Shown one piece after another: positions 10,490 through 21,990 of a stretch of 64,000 nt of DNA. The position numbers and the translations under genes were made by a program. Origin of the DNA: Fagopyrum homotropicum. Taxonomy: Eukaryota; Streptophyta; Magnoliopsida; Caryophyllales; Polygonaceae. Each line of letters opens with the position of its first letter. Positions within the stretch are counted from its first letter, which is position 1. The notes under the pieces were generated by a model. That model saw nothing but the letters and a program-made list of their open reading frames with translations, was not told the origin of the DNA and made no database searches. Where the stretch lies: the NCBI GenBank assembly GCA_033239125.1, contig BSWB01000001.1, positions 112,958,916 through 113,022,915 on the forward strand, read 5' to 3'.

Positions 10490-11770
10490 CAAACTAGATG
10501 TAAAGTAAACAATCTATGTGTCTTATCCGCTTTTGTATCCCTTGTTGAGCCAAAGACCTACGTTCAAGCTCTTCAAGAACCTGATTGGATCATTTCCATG
10601 CAAAATGAGTTGAATGAATTTGAGGGAAACAAGGTATGGACTCTCACTTCAAGACCAAAACATCAATCAGTCATTGACACGAAATGGGTCTTTCAAAACA
10701 AATTGGATGAAAGTGGCAAAGTCATACGAAATAAAGCACGACTTGTAGCACAAGGTTATAACCAAGAAGAAGGTATTGATTATGAGGAGACTTTTGCTCC
10801 AGTTGCCAGGTTAGAAGCCATACATATGCTACTTACATTTGCATCTTTTATGAGCATAAAACTTTTTCAAATGGATGTAAAATGTGCTTTTCTAAACGGC
10901 TTCTTAGAAGAAGAAGTCTACGTTGCTCAACCTTCTGGTTTTGACAATGATGAATTTCCAGATCATGTTTTTAAACTAGACAAAGTTCTTTATGGTCTTA
11001 AGCAAGCTCCTCGAGCTTGGTATGAAAGATTGTCTAAATATCTTTTGGAAAAAAAATTCAAAAGAGGTTTGATTGATAAAATATTATTTATCAAAACCAG
11101 AGGCAACGACATTCTAGTAGTACAAATTTATGTTGATGTTATATTATTCGGTCCTACTAATGATTCCCTTTGCAAGGAATTTTCAGATATTATGTGCAGG
11201 GAATTTGAAATGAGCTTAATGGGAGAGCTAAATTTCTTTCTTGAACTTCAAGTTACACAAGTAAAGAAAGGAATTTTTTTCAATCAAAGCAAGTATACTA
11301 AAGACTTGCTTAAGAAGTACAAAATGGATCAATCTAAGGTTGCAAAGACTCCTATGAGTTCAACACTTTTGCTAGATCATGACAAGAATGGCAAAAGTGT
11401 AGTTCAAAAGGAGTATCGAGGTATGATCGGTTCATTGTTGTATCTAACTGCTAGTCGTCCTATCATTATGTTTAGTGTGTGCATGTGTGCAAGATTTCAA
11501 GCTGATCCTAAAGAGTCACACTTGATAGCTGTGAAAAGAATTTTTCAGTATCTCAATGGCACTAAGGATCTAGGATTATGGCACCCACGTCAATCTCTGG
11601 AATTAATTCATCTGCTTATGTTTAATTTGGACATAGATGTACCTAATCTGATTCTCAACCATATGATACACTCTGTCAATTCTAAGCGACCTATTCCTCT
11701 TCCTTACGGAAATTTGTTGCCTAAGGTCTTTGATTATTATAAAATTGACACATCCTCTGAGGATAGATAG
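10490..11770 (+). pseudogene. Sirevirus RT fused by deletion to the extra-ORF tail
   Basis: Reverse transcriptase of Ty1/copia type: NELNEFEGNKVWTL, RLVAQGYNQEEGIDYEETFAPVA, FQMDVKCAFLNG and GLKQAPRAWYERL are all readable. The catalytic box is YVDV at 11129-11140 instead of YVDD (GAT to GTT), which removes an essential metal-binding Asp. At about 11590-11610, after LGLWHPRQS, the expected RNase H is absent. The frame runs directly into sequence matching the C-terminal half of the extra ORF of the - strand element (LPYGNLLPK at about 11700), ending at 11770. The long open frame is therefore a deletion product, not a native gene. Confidence 0.88.
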
Positions 11771-12133
11771 TCTATTTCTGGCAAAATTGATGAGAACTGC
11801 TTAGAACGTTTGGGGATTGAGAAAAATCTTGCAGGCACATGGACTTTAAAAGGGAAAGGAACTCCTCAAATTCCAACTGACGAAGCTAAACCTTCTCCTA
11901 CTCCAGAAATCAGGCTAGAAGGTTGTGAAAAAGAAATAGTTTGTCTGAGTCGTGAATTATCTGTTTTTCAGTTTGACACCAAGAGGAGAATGGATGCAAA
12001 TTTCGAGTTGCTAGCTACTCTAAATGCGAAAGTCAATGAGATGTATTTGATGAATGCTCTTACATTGACTACAATGGGAAGTATTTTTCCCGTGCCTGAA
12101 GATGTAGCTCAACATACTCAAGAGAAAGTTTAG
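11590..12133 (+). pseudogene. Extra ORF (env position) remnant of + strand Sirevirus
   Basis: Second half of the protein also seen at 60055-61389: LPYGNLLPKVF, then LERLGI, then a helical segment ending in LMNALTLTT (LTT also follows VNALS in the other copy). Stops occur at 11768-11770 and 12131-12133. Its function is unknown. The N-terminal half was lost with RNase H in the same deletion. Confidence 0.7.
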
Positions 12134-12589
12134 AATGTGCTGATGAATTGCAAAAGACGTGTACAGAATAAATCAATTATGTATCCAACTCACGTTGAAC
12201 CAAATGTTTTTGCCAGCAGTTGAGTATGAAGTAGTTAAGTAGAGAAGAGCTGAAGAAAAGAGAAGACGTTTAGCAGCTGAAATGGATATTGGCGCTATAA
12301 GAAATCTTCATCCAAAGGAAAAAGGAAGTTCTATGAGGAAAATTGAGCCTGCTGTTGTGAAAAAAAAAATTGTGGTTTTGAAAATACTCTTGGGGGTCTA
12401 TAATCGTTTTTAAACTCTCGTACTTTGACTATTTTCCTCCCTTGTTGAAAGACAAAGGGGGAGAAACGCATGATCCGACATTCGATATACTGCATTCTGC
12501 ATTTTAGTTTTTGTTTTTCATATGCATTGCTAAACTAACGAATGTATGTACGATAAAACATTTGTGTTTTATTCCATCAAGGGGGAGAT
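12134..12589 (+). promoter_or_regulatory. 3' noncoding region with two polypurine tracts
   Basis: AAAGGGGGAGAAA at 12454-12466 and the LTR-adjacent tract AAGGGGGAGAT at 12579-12589. Multiple polypurine tracts are a reported Sirevirus trait. The - strand element has the same pair (59643-59654 and 59761-59774). No ORF of note is present. Confidence 0.75.
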
Positions 12590-12738
12590 TGAAAACTCCA
12601 CCTTGTTTATAATGTTTTACAGGTGTTGATGATGGAAGATTTAACACAAATGAAGTAGGTTGATACACTAACAATGTATTGATTATATTCTCTAGATGCT
12701 GTGTTGGTTTGAATTCAGTGCAGGAATTATCGAATGAT

Positions 12739-12829
12739 TTCAAATGCCTTGATGTCAAGGGCCTTGAAATATAACTCACGGACACAAGGAAGATAGTGTT
12801 ACAAAGGGACGATCTCAAAGGCCTAGAAG
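12739..12829. repeat. Palindrome cluster, family D (LTR, first)
   Basis: TTCAAATGCCTTGA (12739), GTCAAGGGCCTTGAAA (12754-12769) and CTCAAAGGCCTAGAAG (12814). About 150-240 bp from the LTR start. Confidence 0.75.
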
Positions 12830-13650
12830 TTATATAGTTGCACGAAACAAGGATTCAAAATGCAAAGAAGATTTTTCAGGAACGATTTGCTCAACAGAAA
12901 GATTTCAGGGAAGATCTTTTTCAACCAAAGATTACAACCAAAGATTAGATAATCTTTTCATAAGATTTTCTAAAATCAAAAAGCGTCAAGATTTCGTCTC
13001 GTTCGGTTCAACAGAAAACGAGAAGATCAAGGAGCTAAGGATTCGACGTGTTCTCAGGAGTTAAAGATTTGCAACGTCTACCTTATCTCAAAACAGGAAG
13101 CGATCTTCATGGAGAAGAAGATTCATCTTCAAACGGTCATCTCTTCAACGGCTAGAAGACCTCTCCGTAGAAGAGTATAAATGAAGATGATGGTCGAAGA
13201 AGAAATGATACAAAAGCATATACGGAAAACATCTTTACGTCTTCAAGCAACCTAAACATCTTCATTTCATTCGTTGTTTTTCTTTCTCTCATTTACGCAA
13301 AAGCCTTATCCCCTTAGAGAGAGATTAAACACAAGATCTCCATTGGAAGATCTAAATAGTGTTATACTAGAGTGTGTGTTACTCTACGAAGTAATTAGGC
13401 TATTATAGCTAGGTTAAGAGTTGGAGCTAGATCGTAGCGTTGGCTACAGTGAGAGAAGAAGGGGATTTCTTCTAGTTTGTATCTAGAACTCTTTGAAGTT
13501 GATAATAGATAGTTAGATCCTAAGGCTATACCCTGGGACGGAGAGTAGGCTATTTAGAGCCGAACTTCGTAAACATATCCTCGTGTCAATCTCTTACATT
13601 CCGCACTATATCTCGCTATTGTGACTAACTTTGTTTTGCAGGAGCACAAA

Positions 13651-13751
13651 GTCAAGGTCCTTGAAAGTTGTTTCAAAGCCCTTGAAATCAAAGTTTCACA
13701 AAGAGCACAGATCGACATCAAGGCCCTTGAAAGGAGTTTCAAGGCCTTAAG
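13651..13751. repeat. Palindrome cluster, family D (LTR, second)
   Basis: GTCAAGGTCCTTGAAA (13651), TTTCAAAGCCCTTGAAA (13671), ATCAAGGCCCTTGAAA (about 13717) and TTTCAAGGCCTTAAG (13737-13751). The same array is at 49443-49540 on the other strand. Confidence 0.8.
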
Positions 13752-13838
13752 ATTTGGTTTGCAAAAAGTTCCTATACTCTATTCAACCCCCCTTCTAGAG
13801 TATCTTTTAACTTATTTATTTCACCTACCGGTTCTTCA

Positions 13839-14766
13839 ATACACTTGGGCCAATAATATAATATAAGGTTGTCCTATTTCCGGTTTCATGGTTGTTAAAC
13901 ACACATCACAACTATTACGAAGAATACTAACTAAGTAAGTCCGAAAACTTACCTCGTCTCCACACTCAACTAACAACACTCTCGCTTCCCTTGGAAGAAG
14001 CCACAACCTGCTGACATGAAGATATATGTCAGCAACCCACTCACACAAGAAGTTTTAGACTTCTATACAAATGATCTACGCAAGACCATTAGACTCTCAA
14101 CTCTAGGACCACATCCTAGAATTCTTACACTCACCTCTCACTCACCGCATGAGGAGATTTACCAACACCCCACTCTCTCAATACAAGATAGAACTCATAA
14201 AAGCCTACAACCTCTCATGAACATAAGCCACAACCAAGGAAGGACAATCTAGCCTAGAAGGTCCAACAAGATTAACAAACTCAATGCCATCAACTACATC
14301 GAGCCATAAGGGCTCCTAGGTTTTCAACCACTAGGTGGCATTCTCAAGCTACTCTAGGCCTTCCTAGCCATGATACTAACATTATACAACTACAAAGCTA
14401 AGGAAGGAACGAAGAGGAAGGGAGAAGGAAGCCTACTGGTGAAGAAAACGCAGCCGCGGAACAAGCTGGTGCCCCCTGCGTGACCTTGTCACCGCCCCTG
14501 CGGGTCCCTAACGCCGCCCCTGCGGCTCCCTGGCGTCCTGGAGCCGCCCTTGCGGTGGTCTGAGCCGCCCCTGCGGTGGCTTGGATCCGCCCCCACGGCT
14601 GTGATGATCCGCTCCCGCGTTCGAACAACAAAGGTTCGTCTTCAACTGTGGATCATTGGCTCTAATGCCCTCCTCTCCTTGTTGGGCTTTCTCCAAACAC
14701 CAACCACTGCTCTTAGGCTCCTCTCCTCGACCTAATTGAGCTAATAACAAGCGCATGTAAAGGGTT
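13839..14766. other. Unassigned spacer with GC-rich repeats
   Basis: No gene or domain is recognisable. AAGTAAGTCCGAAAACTTACC near 13934 resembles a stretch in the Tekay LTRs (51076), so this may be an old Tekay-type LTR fragment. It contains a 9-bp-arm hairpin (14009-14034) and the GC palindrome array at 14492-14598. Confidence 0.5.
14492..14598. repeat. GC-rich palindromic minisatellite
   Basis: Five copies of CCGCCCCTGCGG or close variants at 14492, 14514, 14544, 14565 and 14587, spaced 21-30 bp. Each copy has symmetrical CCGC/GCGG arms. Antisense ORFs rich in Ala, Gly and Arg over this stretch reflect the repeat and are not genes. Confidence 0.8.
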
Positions 14767-14878
14767 TGATGAACAAGCTTCTCTCAAGCTTCATCCATGG
14801 CTATGGGTGGAAGGGGAAGAAGAAAAAGTAAGCAACAAGGATGAAGAAGGGAGGAAGGGGAAGAAAGCTTACCACACT

Positions 14879-16128
14879 TGTAACACCCCAAATCCGCGGA
14901 ACTTGGAGTGTCACATTGGGCTAGGATCTCACAATGGATCCTGACCCTGGCCTGACAACAAGTTCACTGGATCTTACAACAAGGCACATGTAGACTAAAA
15001 TCAAATACATAAAAGCTGAGTATGATACTCATACACATACTAATCCTTAAAGCCATAACTGATATCCATAACATCATCATGATCCTCAAATCATTCTGAC
15101 ACCTAGCATGCATCTAATCAGTATTCCTAAATCTCAAATTTAATCCTAACTTAATTAATTAACCTTTAATTAATTAATTAAATTTCACCAGAATAACGTT
15201 TTGCCCGCAGGTCTTTTCTAAACCCACCTATCATTAGATTTCATCAACAAACAACCCATAAACACCAGAATAATATAATGACCATAATGGAATTTTTAAT
15301 TATCCATTTTGAAAAGTCTAAGGTCGATTTAGGCCAAATCGCAGTACGGAAAACGAATAAATAAATAACTTATTCGTTACTAACCCGATTGACGATCTGA
15401 AAGAAGATTCGGAATCACAACGACGCAGGCTACGCATGTACAACATCAAATTCACCGGAATCTGAGTGACGGAACTGTCCTGTGACATATATGCTCGACC
15501 AGGTCTTCATCTGCTCGAAAATGCAGAAACTCGGTACCGATATGAAGAGAATGAAGAGAGGAATCCAAAAACTCAAACGGAATTGAAATCCGATTAGAAA
15601 CGGAGAGTAGATCTGAGTTTGAAGTTTGAGAGAAATCAGAGCTTTTACGACGAAATGTGAAAGGAAATGAATTAATAGATCTTGAATGGCGGGTTAAACC
15701 CCCTTCTCCAAACTTCTCGAAATTGGAATAATATATCTTGAATATTGTAGGGATAATTATTCCACAATTGCCAAACGTGTATTCCTAAGCCGTCTTTCTT
15801 AGCCGTTAAGAAACGAAATAGCGACTCTTTTATCCGTTTTGTCTTTCCATGTTATTTCATATCTAGGACATGTCCGATGTCCTGATCATTTCTCTCAACT
15901 ACATTTTTATTAATTGGAGCTCCCAAATGCTCCAAATAATACCGGAGGGTAAAAATAATTACCCGGGGGAAAAAGTGAAAATTTCACCATAAGCCCAAAA
16001 TTATGCCAAGAACATAACGGTGGGACTTATACTCAACACTTATGAAATCTTCGCGAGTTATATGTCAATTAGTATCACTGATTAAGTTAATCAACATTAA
16101 TTAGAATTCGGAAATCCTAGCTATTACA
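14879..16128 (-). repeat. Solo LTR, Tekay type
   Basis: Begins TGTAACACCCCAAATCCGC and ends CTAGCTATTACA, the same termini as the 50275-59359 element's LTRs, but only 1250 bp long and diverged. Flanks are ACACT (14874-14878) and ACATT (16129-16133), a target duplication with one change. The uninterrupted version of this site is present at 47877-47895. No internal sequence is present. Orientation is inferred from the matching - strand element. Confidence 0.85.
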
Positions 16129-16367
16129 ACATTGGATCTGATCCTCTTCTTCTGCAGTCCACACATGCAAGAGCTCCAAGGACGGAAGAGGGAAAAGAGA
16201 GAGAAGAGAGGAAATGGGAGAGAAGAAGAGCGTGAAATGAAAGCCAAAGGAAAAGAGGGAATCATTGGCTGCAAAAGGTGGGAGGGAAACAAGGGGTCGG
16301 CTGACCTCTTGTCCCCCTAGGCACAAGCAACGACTGGTCCAAGCGAAAGAGTGAGACCAAGGGGTTG

Positions 16368-17902
16368 TGTTTACTCAAAAGTGTGCGTCACTAAGTCTTA
16401 AATTTATAAAACTGAAATCAAAGCAAAGCGAACCCGTAGTGTACGGATCGGTGTAGTAAAGCAAGAATTCCAGAGTATGGAACTCAGGGATTTGGGGAAA
16501 CAAATTCAGTTCACAAAATCGTCAGGCAAATAAAAAACTTTTGTAAAGATGATAAGGAAAACAACGATTCTAAAGTTTCAAGTATCTAATTGTGGCAATC
16601 GATTCAAGATATTCTAAAGATATAAGGACAGAGTCGGGATTGCAAAGGTATATCTAAGGTAAGGTATTGTACGGTGAAGTTCCAAAACCCATATATCTCA
16701 CCCAAAGGCTCTCTCTATAAACATTGTTGAGGTTGCAGGATAGAAAGGATCAAAGGATAAGAATTACTCTCAAACACCCATACCCAAACTCAAGGGAATC
16801 AAAGATAAGCCAAAACGGTTAAGGTTGTGACACTCGACACCGAAATAGAGGATGTTGAGTCTCACTACTACCCAGAAAAGGTATGCCAAGGCTAGGTTAA
16901 AATCCAATCTTTAACTTTGGTTCAAAGTAAAAGCAAAGAACGTACGACAAAGGAAAACCACGGTTGGATCTTGAAGAACCACGGCCGTGGAACTCAAGAA
17001 CAGGTTGTGGATAGCCTCGACGACGAGGTTTCTCGCAACTCTCAGGGTCCAATCTATTTTAGTTCAATCTATCATTATCTATGCCACAACTATCAACCCT
17101 TCACCTTTGAATCGCTTAAGGGTTTTAGCCAACAATGATCATAATGAAATCAATAATCAAGTTTAAAAGAGAAAAAAGGTAAAACCTTGAAAACTCAATA
17201 ATATCCGAACAATCAATCTCAAAATAAAACCAAAGCGTGCTTGTGTTCAAATGAATGTAGAATCAAAGGAACAAAAAACCTCACAAAAATCTCTAGGGAC
17301 AATGAAGAACGGGATATCAATCCGCCTTCAAATGAAATCCTAAGATCTTTTCCAAGTACGCAATCTTCAAGTGCGTACTTCTCCAAATCTTACTTCTACA
17401 CAATAAAATCTTCAAGCCTCCCTCTTTTTGGGAATTTTGGCTCCCTCCAGTCTCGGGTCTGCCGCCGTCTATCATCGTTTGCCTTTCAATGTTGAAGGCT
17501 ATAGAACATTTATAGGGATGAATCTAGGGTTTAAGGGTAAAACCCTAAATATTTGGGCTAAAAAGAAGTTGAGTCCGCTGGTATCAAAAAATACTGTGGG
17601 CCGCGTCAGATGGTATCAGAAGATACTTTGGTGCGTCAGATGGTATCAGAAGATAGTTTGGCGCGTCCTAACTTCCTTTTATGCTCCTTTGTCCTACTTC
17701 AAGGCTTGATCCATAAATATATCATTTCGCTCCATAATTTGCCAAATTACCTACAAATGCAATAAAACTCTGTGTAGACCTCTATTCTCGCAAAGTAGGT
17801 GAATATAACCCTAAATTCCATGAATGTATGTCTATGCATGAAAAATAAAGGGAAAATCTACATAAATACATGCCTAATTATAGGTCATAATTCATGTCAT
17901 CA
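16368..17902 (-). repeat. Solo LTR, Athila B family
   Basis: Begins TGTTTACTC and ends CATGTCATCA; 1535 bp. It contains the Athila motif GCGAACCCGTAGTGTACGG near 16429. Flanks are GGTTG (16363-16367) and GGTCG (17903-17907), one mismatch, consistent with an old target duplication. It has a palindrome cluster and three copies of the GGTATCAG repeat (17580, 17612, 17642) where the younger LTRs have five. Confidence 0.85.
16957..17010. repeat. Palindrome cluster, family B (solo LTR, slot 2)
   Basis: ACCACGG (16957), perfect palindrome CCACGGCCGTGG (16979-16990), CAGGTTGTGG (17001-17010). About 890-945 bp from the LTR start. Confidence 0.85.
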
Positions 17903-18021
17903 GGTCGGAACGGAATAAAAACTAGTTATTGAGCATCCCGTGCCTACGGGAAAAACTGAGTCCCGTCTGCGTAAAGGTTGAAACCCGCTCACCATCCGGA
18001 ATAAAATTTCCGGATGTTACA

Positions 18022-18780
18022 ACTAACCCCCTAAAAACAATTTTTGTCCCGCAACTTGCTAACGTAACATTCTCGGTCAAAACACGCCTCGTAACTACGC
18101 AGAACTCGTAAAACATCAACTATTGGTCCTAATCCAAGTCTACGTACGAAACACATCACATAAAGACCTGGCAAGGTACACACACCCTGATACAAACATA
18201 ACACGTCATGAAACAAAGCACACAAGCACAATCAAGGATAGATCTCGGGAACATCTCGACGGTCCTAGTGGTGTCGCTAATCTTGCATACCACTCGGGGT
18301 AACTCCTCCGGTTACTATCCTCGGTCTCCTAGGTAGTCTCATAAGTTCCTCTCCTCGACCATTTCACTCCCAAAACCGCTATCTCCCCCAATAGATGGCG
18401 TCTCGTACTACGCTCCAACATCACTATCGGTGGAAATGCTGACTTGTTAGTCATTTTCCCCAGTCATACTCCAGGATCTTAAAAAGGTCCGATATATCGA
18501 TCTCAACTTCCTTCCCGGGTCTTTCTCAGCACAGTCCTTCCATAATGCTTCTCCTTTGTCCCTCCATACCCAAATTGGCCTTATCTCGGAGAATCACTTG
18601 TACACTTCGACTTATCGTTCCCCGAGGTAATCTCGTAAAAGTCATGTCGATGAGCCCTTTCCTAGATCTCAAGAAGTCCTTCGAAATTCCCGTCTTACTC
18701 CACACTCTGCTGCCATCCGGAGTTTGTTACCCATAATTTATGTTACTTGGGGAATCTCTCCATGAATCCGATAACCAACA
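18022..18780 (-). pseudogene. Tekay-like 3' pol remnant (integrase C-terminus/chromodomain region)
   Basis: Immediately inside the LTR is a decayed polypurine and hairpin region (CCCCCTAAAAACAATTTTTG, 18028-18047). Reading the - strand, short peptides resemble the end of chromovirus integrases: ILEYD near 18480, then ETEDSNRRSYPEWY near 18310, in the place where related elements have the chromodomain tail. Stops and shifts are frequent. The piece is cut at 18780 by the + strand Tekay insertion and resumes at 28638. Confidence 0.55.
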
Positions 18781-21700
18781 TGTAATATCCGGAATTTTTA
18801 TTCCGTTTGATTCCGTATCAAACCGGGTTTTGATCCGTTGATCTATCTCTGTCTACCAAGTCGTACACACTATCTCAAATTTTATCATTTTATGTAATCT
18901 CACTTCACATAAAATGATAGAATTTTACATATCAAACCCTAATTCTTACAACTACTAGTGCATGCCTTTGGACAAGATCATGACAAGTTTTGACAAGTCA
19001 TGGACAAGGCCATGCAAGGGCAGCCCACAATTGTTCACTTTCTAAAGCCCACCTCTTACTGTTTATGCGTGGCCCAACAATCTCATGGTTGTATGATGGC
19101 CCAAAAGAGAGAAGACTCTCTCTCTCTCCTATCCCTCTGTCGCCCCATCTGCGTAACGGCCGGACACGTTCCCTCATATCTCCTCTGCCCCCATATCTCT
19201 CTCCCTCTCTCCTGGTGCATACATTCAGCACTTACCATCTTCTCTCTCCCGGTATCTCACATTAAGTTTCGGAGACCCCTCAGCACATAACAACGGACAC
19301 CATCGCCTTGCAAGCCGACTCAGCACTGCCAGCATCCTCAGCAACCGGTAATGACGCCATCGCCCATCACCCTCTACGAACCCGGTCGGCTAATGATGCC
19401 TTTGGCGAACCAACGGAAAGCTGCAAATATTCAGGGGAGTAGACTCGGCCCCTGAAATGACTTCCCTCTCGCACCGACGTCGGCAAGGTGAACCATATTC
19501 TCTTCCTCCTCCTTCTGTTACTATCCTGGATTCTTATTGTAGCCCGATGTACAGCACCGGCAAGACTGCTCGACGTTGCAGACCGTGCATCGCAAAGCCC
19601 CCTCGATCGTCACCGTTAGTAACTAGGTGAGTCTCGATCTAGCACAAGTCTCGGTGATGCCGCCTTCTGTGTTAGTTTTCCTTCACTGTGAACAACAAAC
19701 GCAAGTCTCGATCAAGCTCTATTGTGCAGCACCCACAGGACCCCGTCATGAGCCGCACCACGACGCCAACCCTTCCTTTCTTCTTGTTGAGGACTGGTAT
19801 TGATAGGTCGATCAGAGTTACACAGGGACGGTGAGTTCCTTTCACTTCGATCCCTTGCCTTCTTTGACTATATTGTAGATGCAATAGCTTGGGTGTAGGT
19901 TGTTATAGAAGAGGGTAGCAAGGGATGAAGGGAGGCTAGTTGTGCAGGGTATTCATGGTTGGACAGGTTAAGAGTAGTAGGTTAGTTCTCTCGGTATCAT
20001 GGTGAATAGTGTTGTAGCTTTGCGTGTACCCTGCCGGCCTTAGGGTTCGAACTGGAGGCAGCCTGTATAAGCATAAGTATAGGAGTGTTTGCAGGGAGAA
20101 TCGAAGTAGGAACCTCTTTAGATGCCTTGTTATAATTCTTGAGTTTTCGGAAGTGATGAACAGCTAACTTTGGGTCCAATTTTGGGTAAGCTAGACTACT
20201 TATTTTTGGCTAGTTTTCGGATATGTTATAGATGGTATTGCATAGTAAAGCATACTAAAATTTCAGAGAAATCCATGTTATGTTTTGAGATATATGGGGT
20301 TTCAAAGTTGACTCCTCATACAGTTTTTATAAATGTGCTGAGTTGAGAAAAACAGGATGGGATGTTGTTTGGTGACATAGTTTTGAATAGGCTTTTGATT
20401 TCTGTTGGGCTTGAATTTTTGATATGATATAGTTGGCATATTGTTGTAGATCATATTAAAATTTGGGAGAAATCCAGCGAGTGGTTTAGGATTTACGATT
20501 TTTTCAAAGATTGAGTCGTAAACAGTTTTTCTGTTGTGCTGAAATATCTAAGTGTTGAGGAAAGGTGCTTGTGATGCAGTTTTGTGAGATAGTTTAAATA
20601 GGCTTTTGATCTCCTTTGCGGCTGAATTTTAGATATATTATAGATAAGATTTTATAGTAGAACATATCAAAATTTGGGATAAATCCAGCGAGTAGTTTAG
20701 GAGTTATGATTTTTCAAAGTTAAGACATTGTGTTGTTTGTTAAGTGTTGTAACCAACTTTGGAAATTTTTGTAGAAGTGATGGTTGAACAGTTTTAAGAA
20801 ATTCTTGCTCCCAGGAGTAGATGAGATATCATAGATGATCTAGGGAATTATTTCGGAATTTTTATAAGATTATTCGAATTTTATATTTGAAGCCGAAGTT
20901 GGACCTTAACGATCTTTCCGAAAATAAGGAAATGGGTAAATTGCCAGTTTATAACCAAACTCATCTTTAGGAGTTATAATATTACTCTTTAGTCTCTAAT
21001 AAGAGTTTAGGCATGAATTAGAGAATTTTTGGAAGTTTCGAGACCAAGGGTAAAATAGTCATTTTACCATAAATTGGTATTGTATTAAATTCTGTTCTAA
21101 TAGGATCTACTACCTTAGAAGCCTTAGACTTCTAATTACCTAGAAAGTGTGCTGACACACTTGCCTCCTTTGACAGGAAACCGAGTTATACAGTTACAGA
21201 TTGAGTTGTTATTAAGAGAATCGAGATCTGATTCAGGTAAGTCCACGGACTTACTTAGTTGGCTTCTTGTATGAGTGTAATGTGTATGAGTGGTGTTTGT
21301 TAGTTATGATAAATAACGAAACCGGATTAGGCCGACTTTATTATTTACGTAATTGACCCAAGTGTATGATAACGGGTCGTGACATCATCCGCCTAGCTCT
21401 TGCGAGAGTCTAGGAGGTTCCCTGCGACCAGCCCAGTCAGGTAGACGGTCAAATGCATTAGTACCATTCCGCGTTGTTAACCGGGGACAGGGGCGAGGTT
21501 TGGGAATCCCTCGTGTCACAAAATAAGTATCCTTAGTAATAATCTATCACCTAATTAAAGATAATAAAAGGATTGAGTGTTGCATGTTAATTGTGTATGT
21601 TGTGTGTTTGTGATTTTACCTTTATACTTATGCATAGAATTTTAGCTAACGGTTTTATACCGCTTGTAGATGCCTTGCAGGTACAGACAGTTGTAGAGAG

Positions 21701-21969
21701 ATCCGGAGGGAATGGTCAGCCGGGTCCACGTACTTATTTAGTTGGGGACGGGGATGTCTTCTGTTCTTCTTATGTGTCGTTATGGTACCTTTGCTTTGTA
21801 AGGCTGATACGTATCCTCCATGTATATATTGTTTAAATTTTTCAAATGTTTAAAATACTTTTGTGCTTTGTTGTAAGATCCAAGTAAAATTGTTGTCAAA
21901 CTAAGGTCGGGACCCATTGTGAGGTCCTAACTAGTAGCTCCCCGAATTCTCAGAATTTGGGGTGTTACA
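18781..21969 (+). repeat. 5' LTR of + strand Tekay element
   Basis: 3189 bp, TGTAATATCCGG to GGGGTGTTACA. An unusually long LTR. It contains a CT-rich stretch near 19115-19270 and no ORF that persists between the two copies beyond about 90 codons. Confidence 0.88.
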
Positions 21970-21972
21970 ATA

Positions 21973-21990
21973 TGATATCAGAGCGAGGTT
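21973..21990 (+). promoter_or_regulatory. Primer binding site, initiator-Met tRNA type
   Basis: TGATATCAGAGCGAGGTT, three bases after the LTR. It differs from the usual TGGTATCAGAGC by one base (G to A). Confidence 0.8.

Larger units (their letters stand above)
7261..13838 (+). mobile_element. Sirevirus-type Ty1/copia element, + strand, decayed
   Basis: Order gag, protease, integrase, RT, extra ORF, 3' LTR: integrase before RT marks Ty1/copia. The RT is close in sequence to the - strand element at the right end of the window, the polypurine tract is AAGGGGGAGAT, and an additional ORF lies after pol, all typical of Sireviruses. The 5' end (LTR, primer site, gag start) is separated by the insertion at 5168-7260 and lies off the window. 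Coding is broken by stops, frameshifts and two internal deletions. ATACA at 13839-13843 would be the right-hand target duplication. Confidence 0.85.
12590..13838 (+). repeat. 3' LTR of + strand Sirevirus
   Basis: Begins TGAAAACTCC directly after the polypurine tract and ends CCGGTTCTTCA; both ends match the LTR at 49354-59642 on the other strand. Length 1249 bp. Palindrome-type sites cluster near its two ends (12739-12829 and 13651-13751). Confidence 0.85.
14767..18021 (-). repeat. 3' LTR of the old Tekay-like element (interrupted)
   Basis: Three native pieces, about 14767-14878, 16134-16367 and 17908-18021, together about 460 bp. Two solo LTRs separate them. The first two pieces match 47774-48093. 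GGATGTTACA at 18012-18021 is the element-sense start. Confidence 0.65.

Noticed and set aside
14398..14756. Overlapping - strand ORFs rich in Ala, Gly, Arg
   Set aside because: Produced by the GC minisatellite; no domain, no conservation seen.
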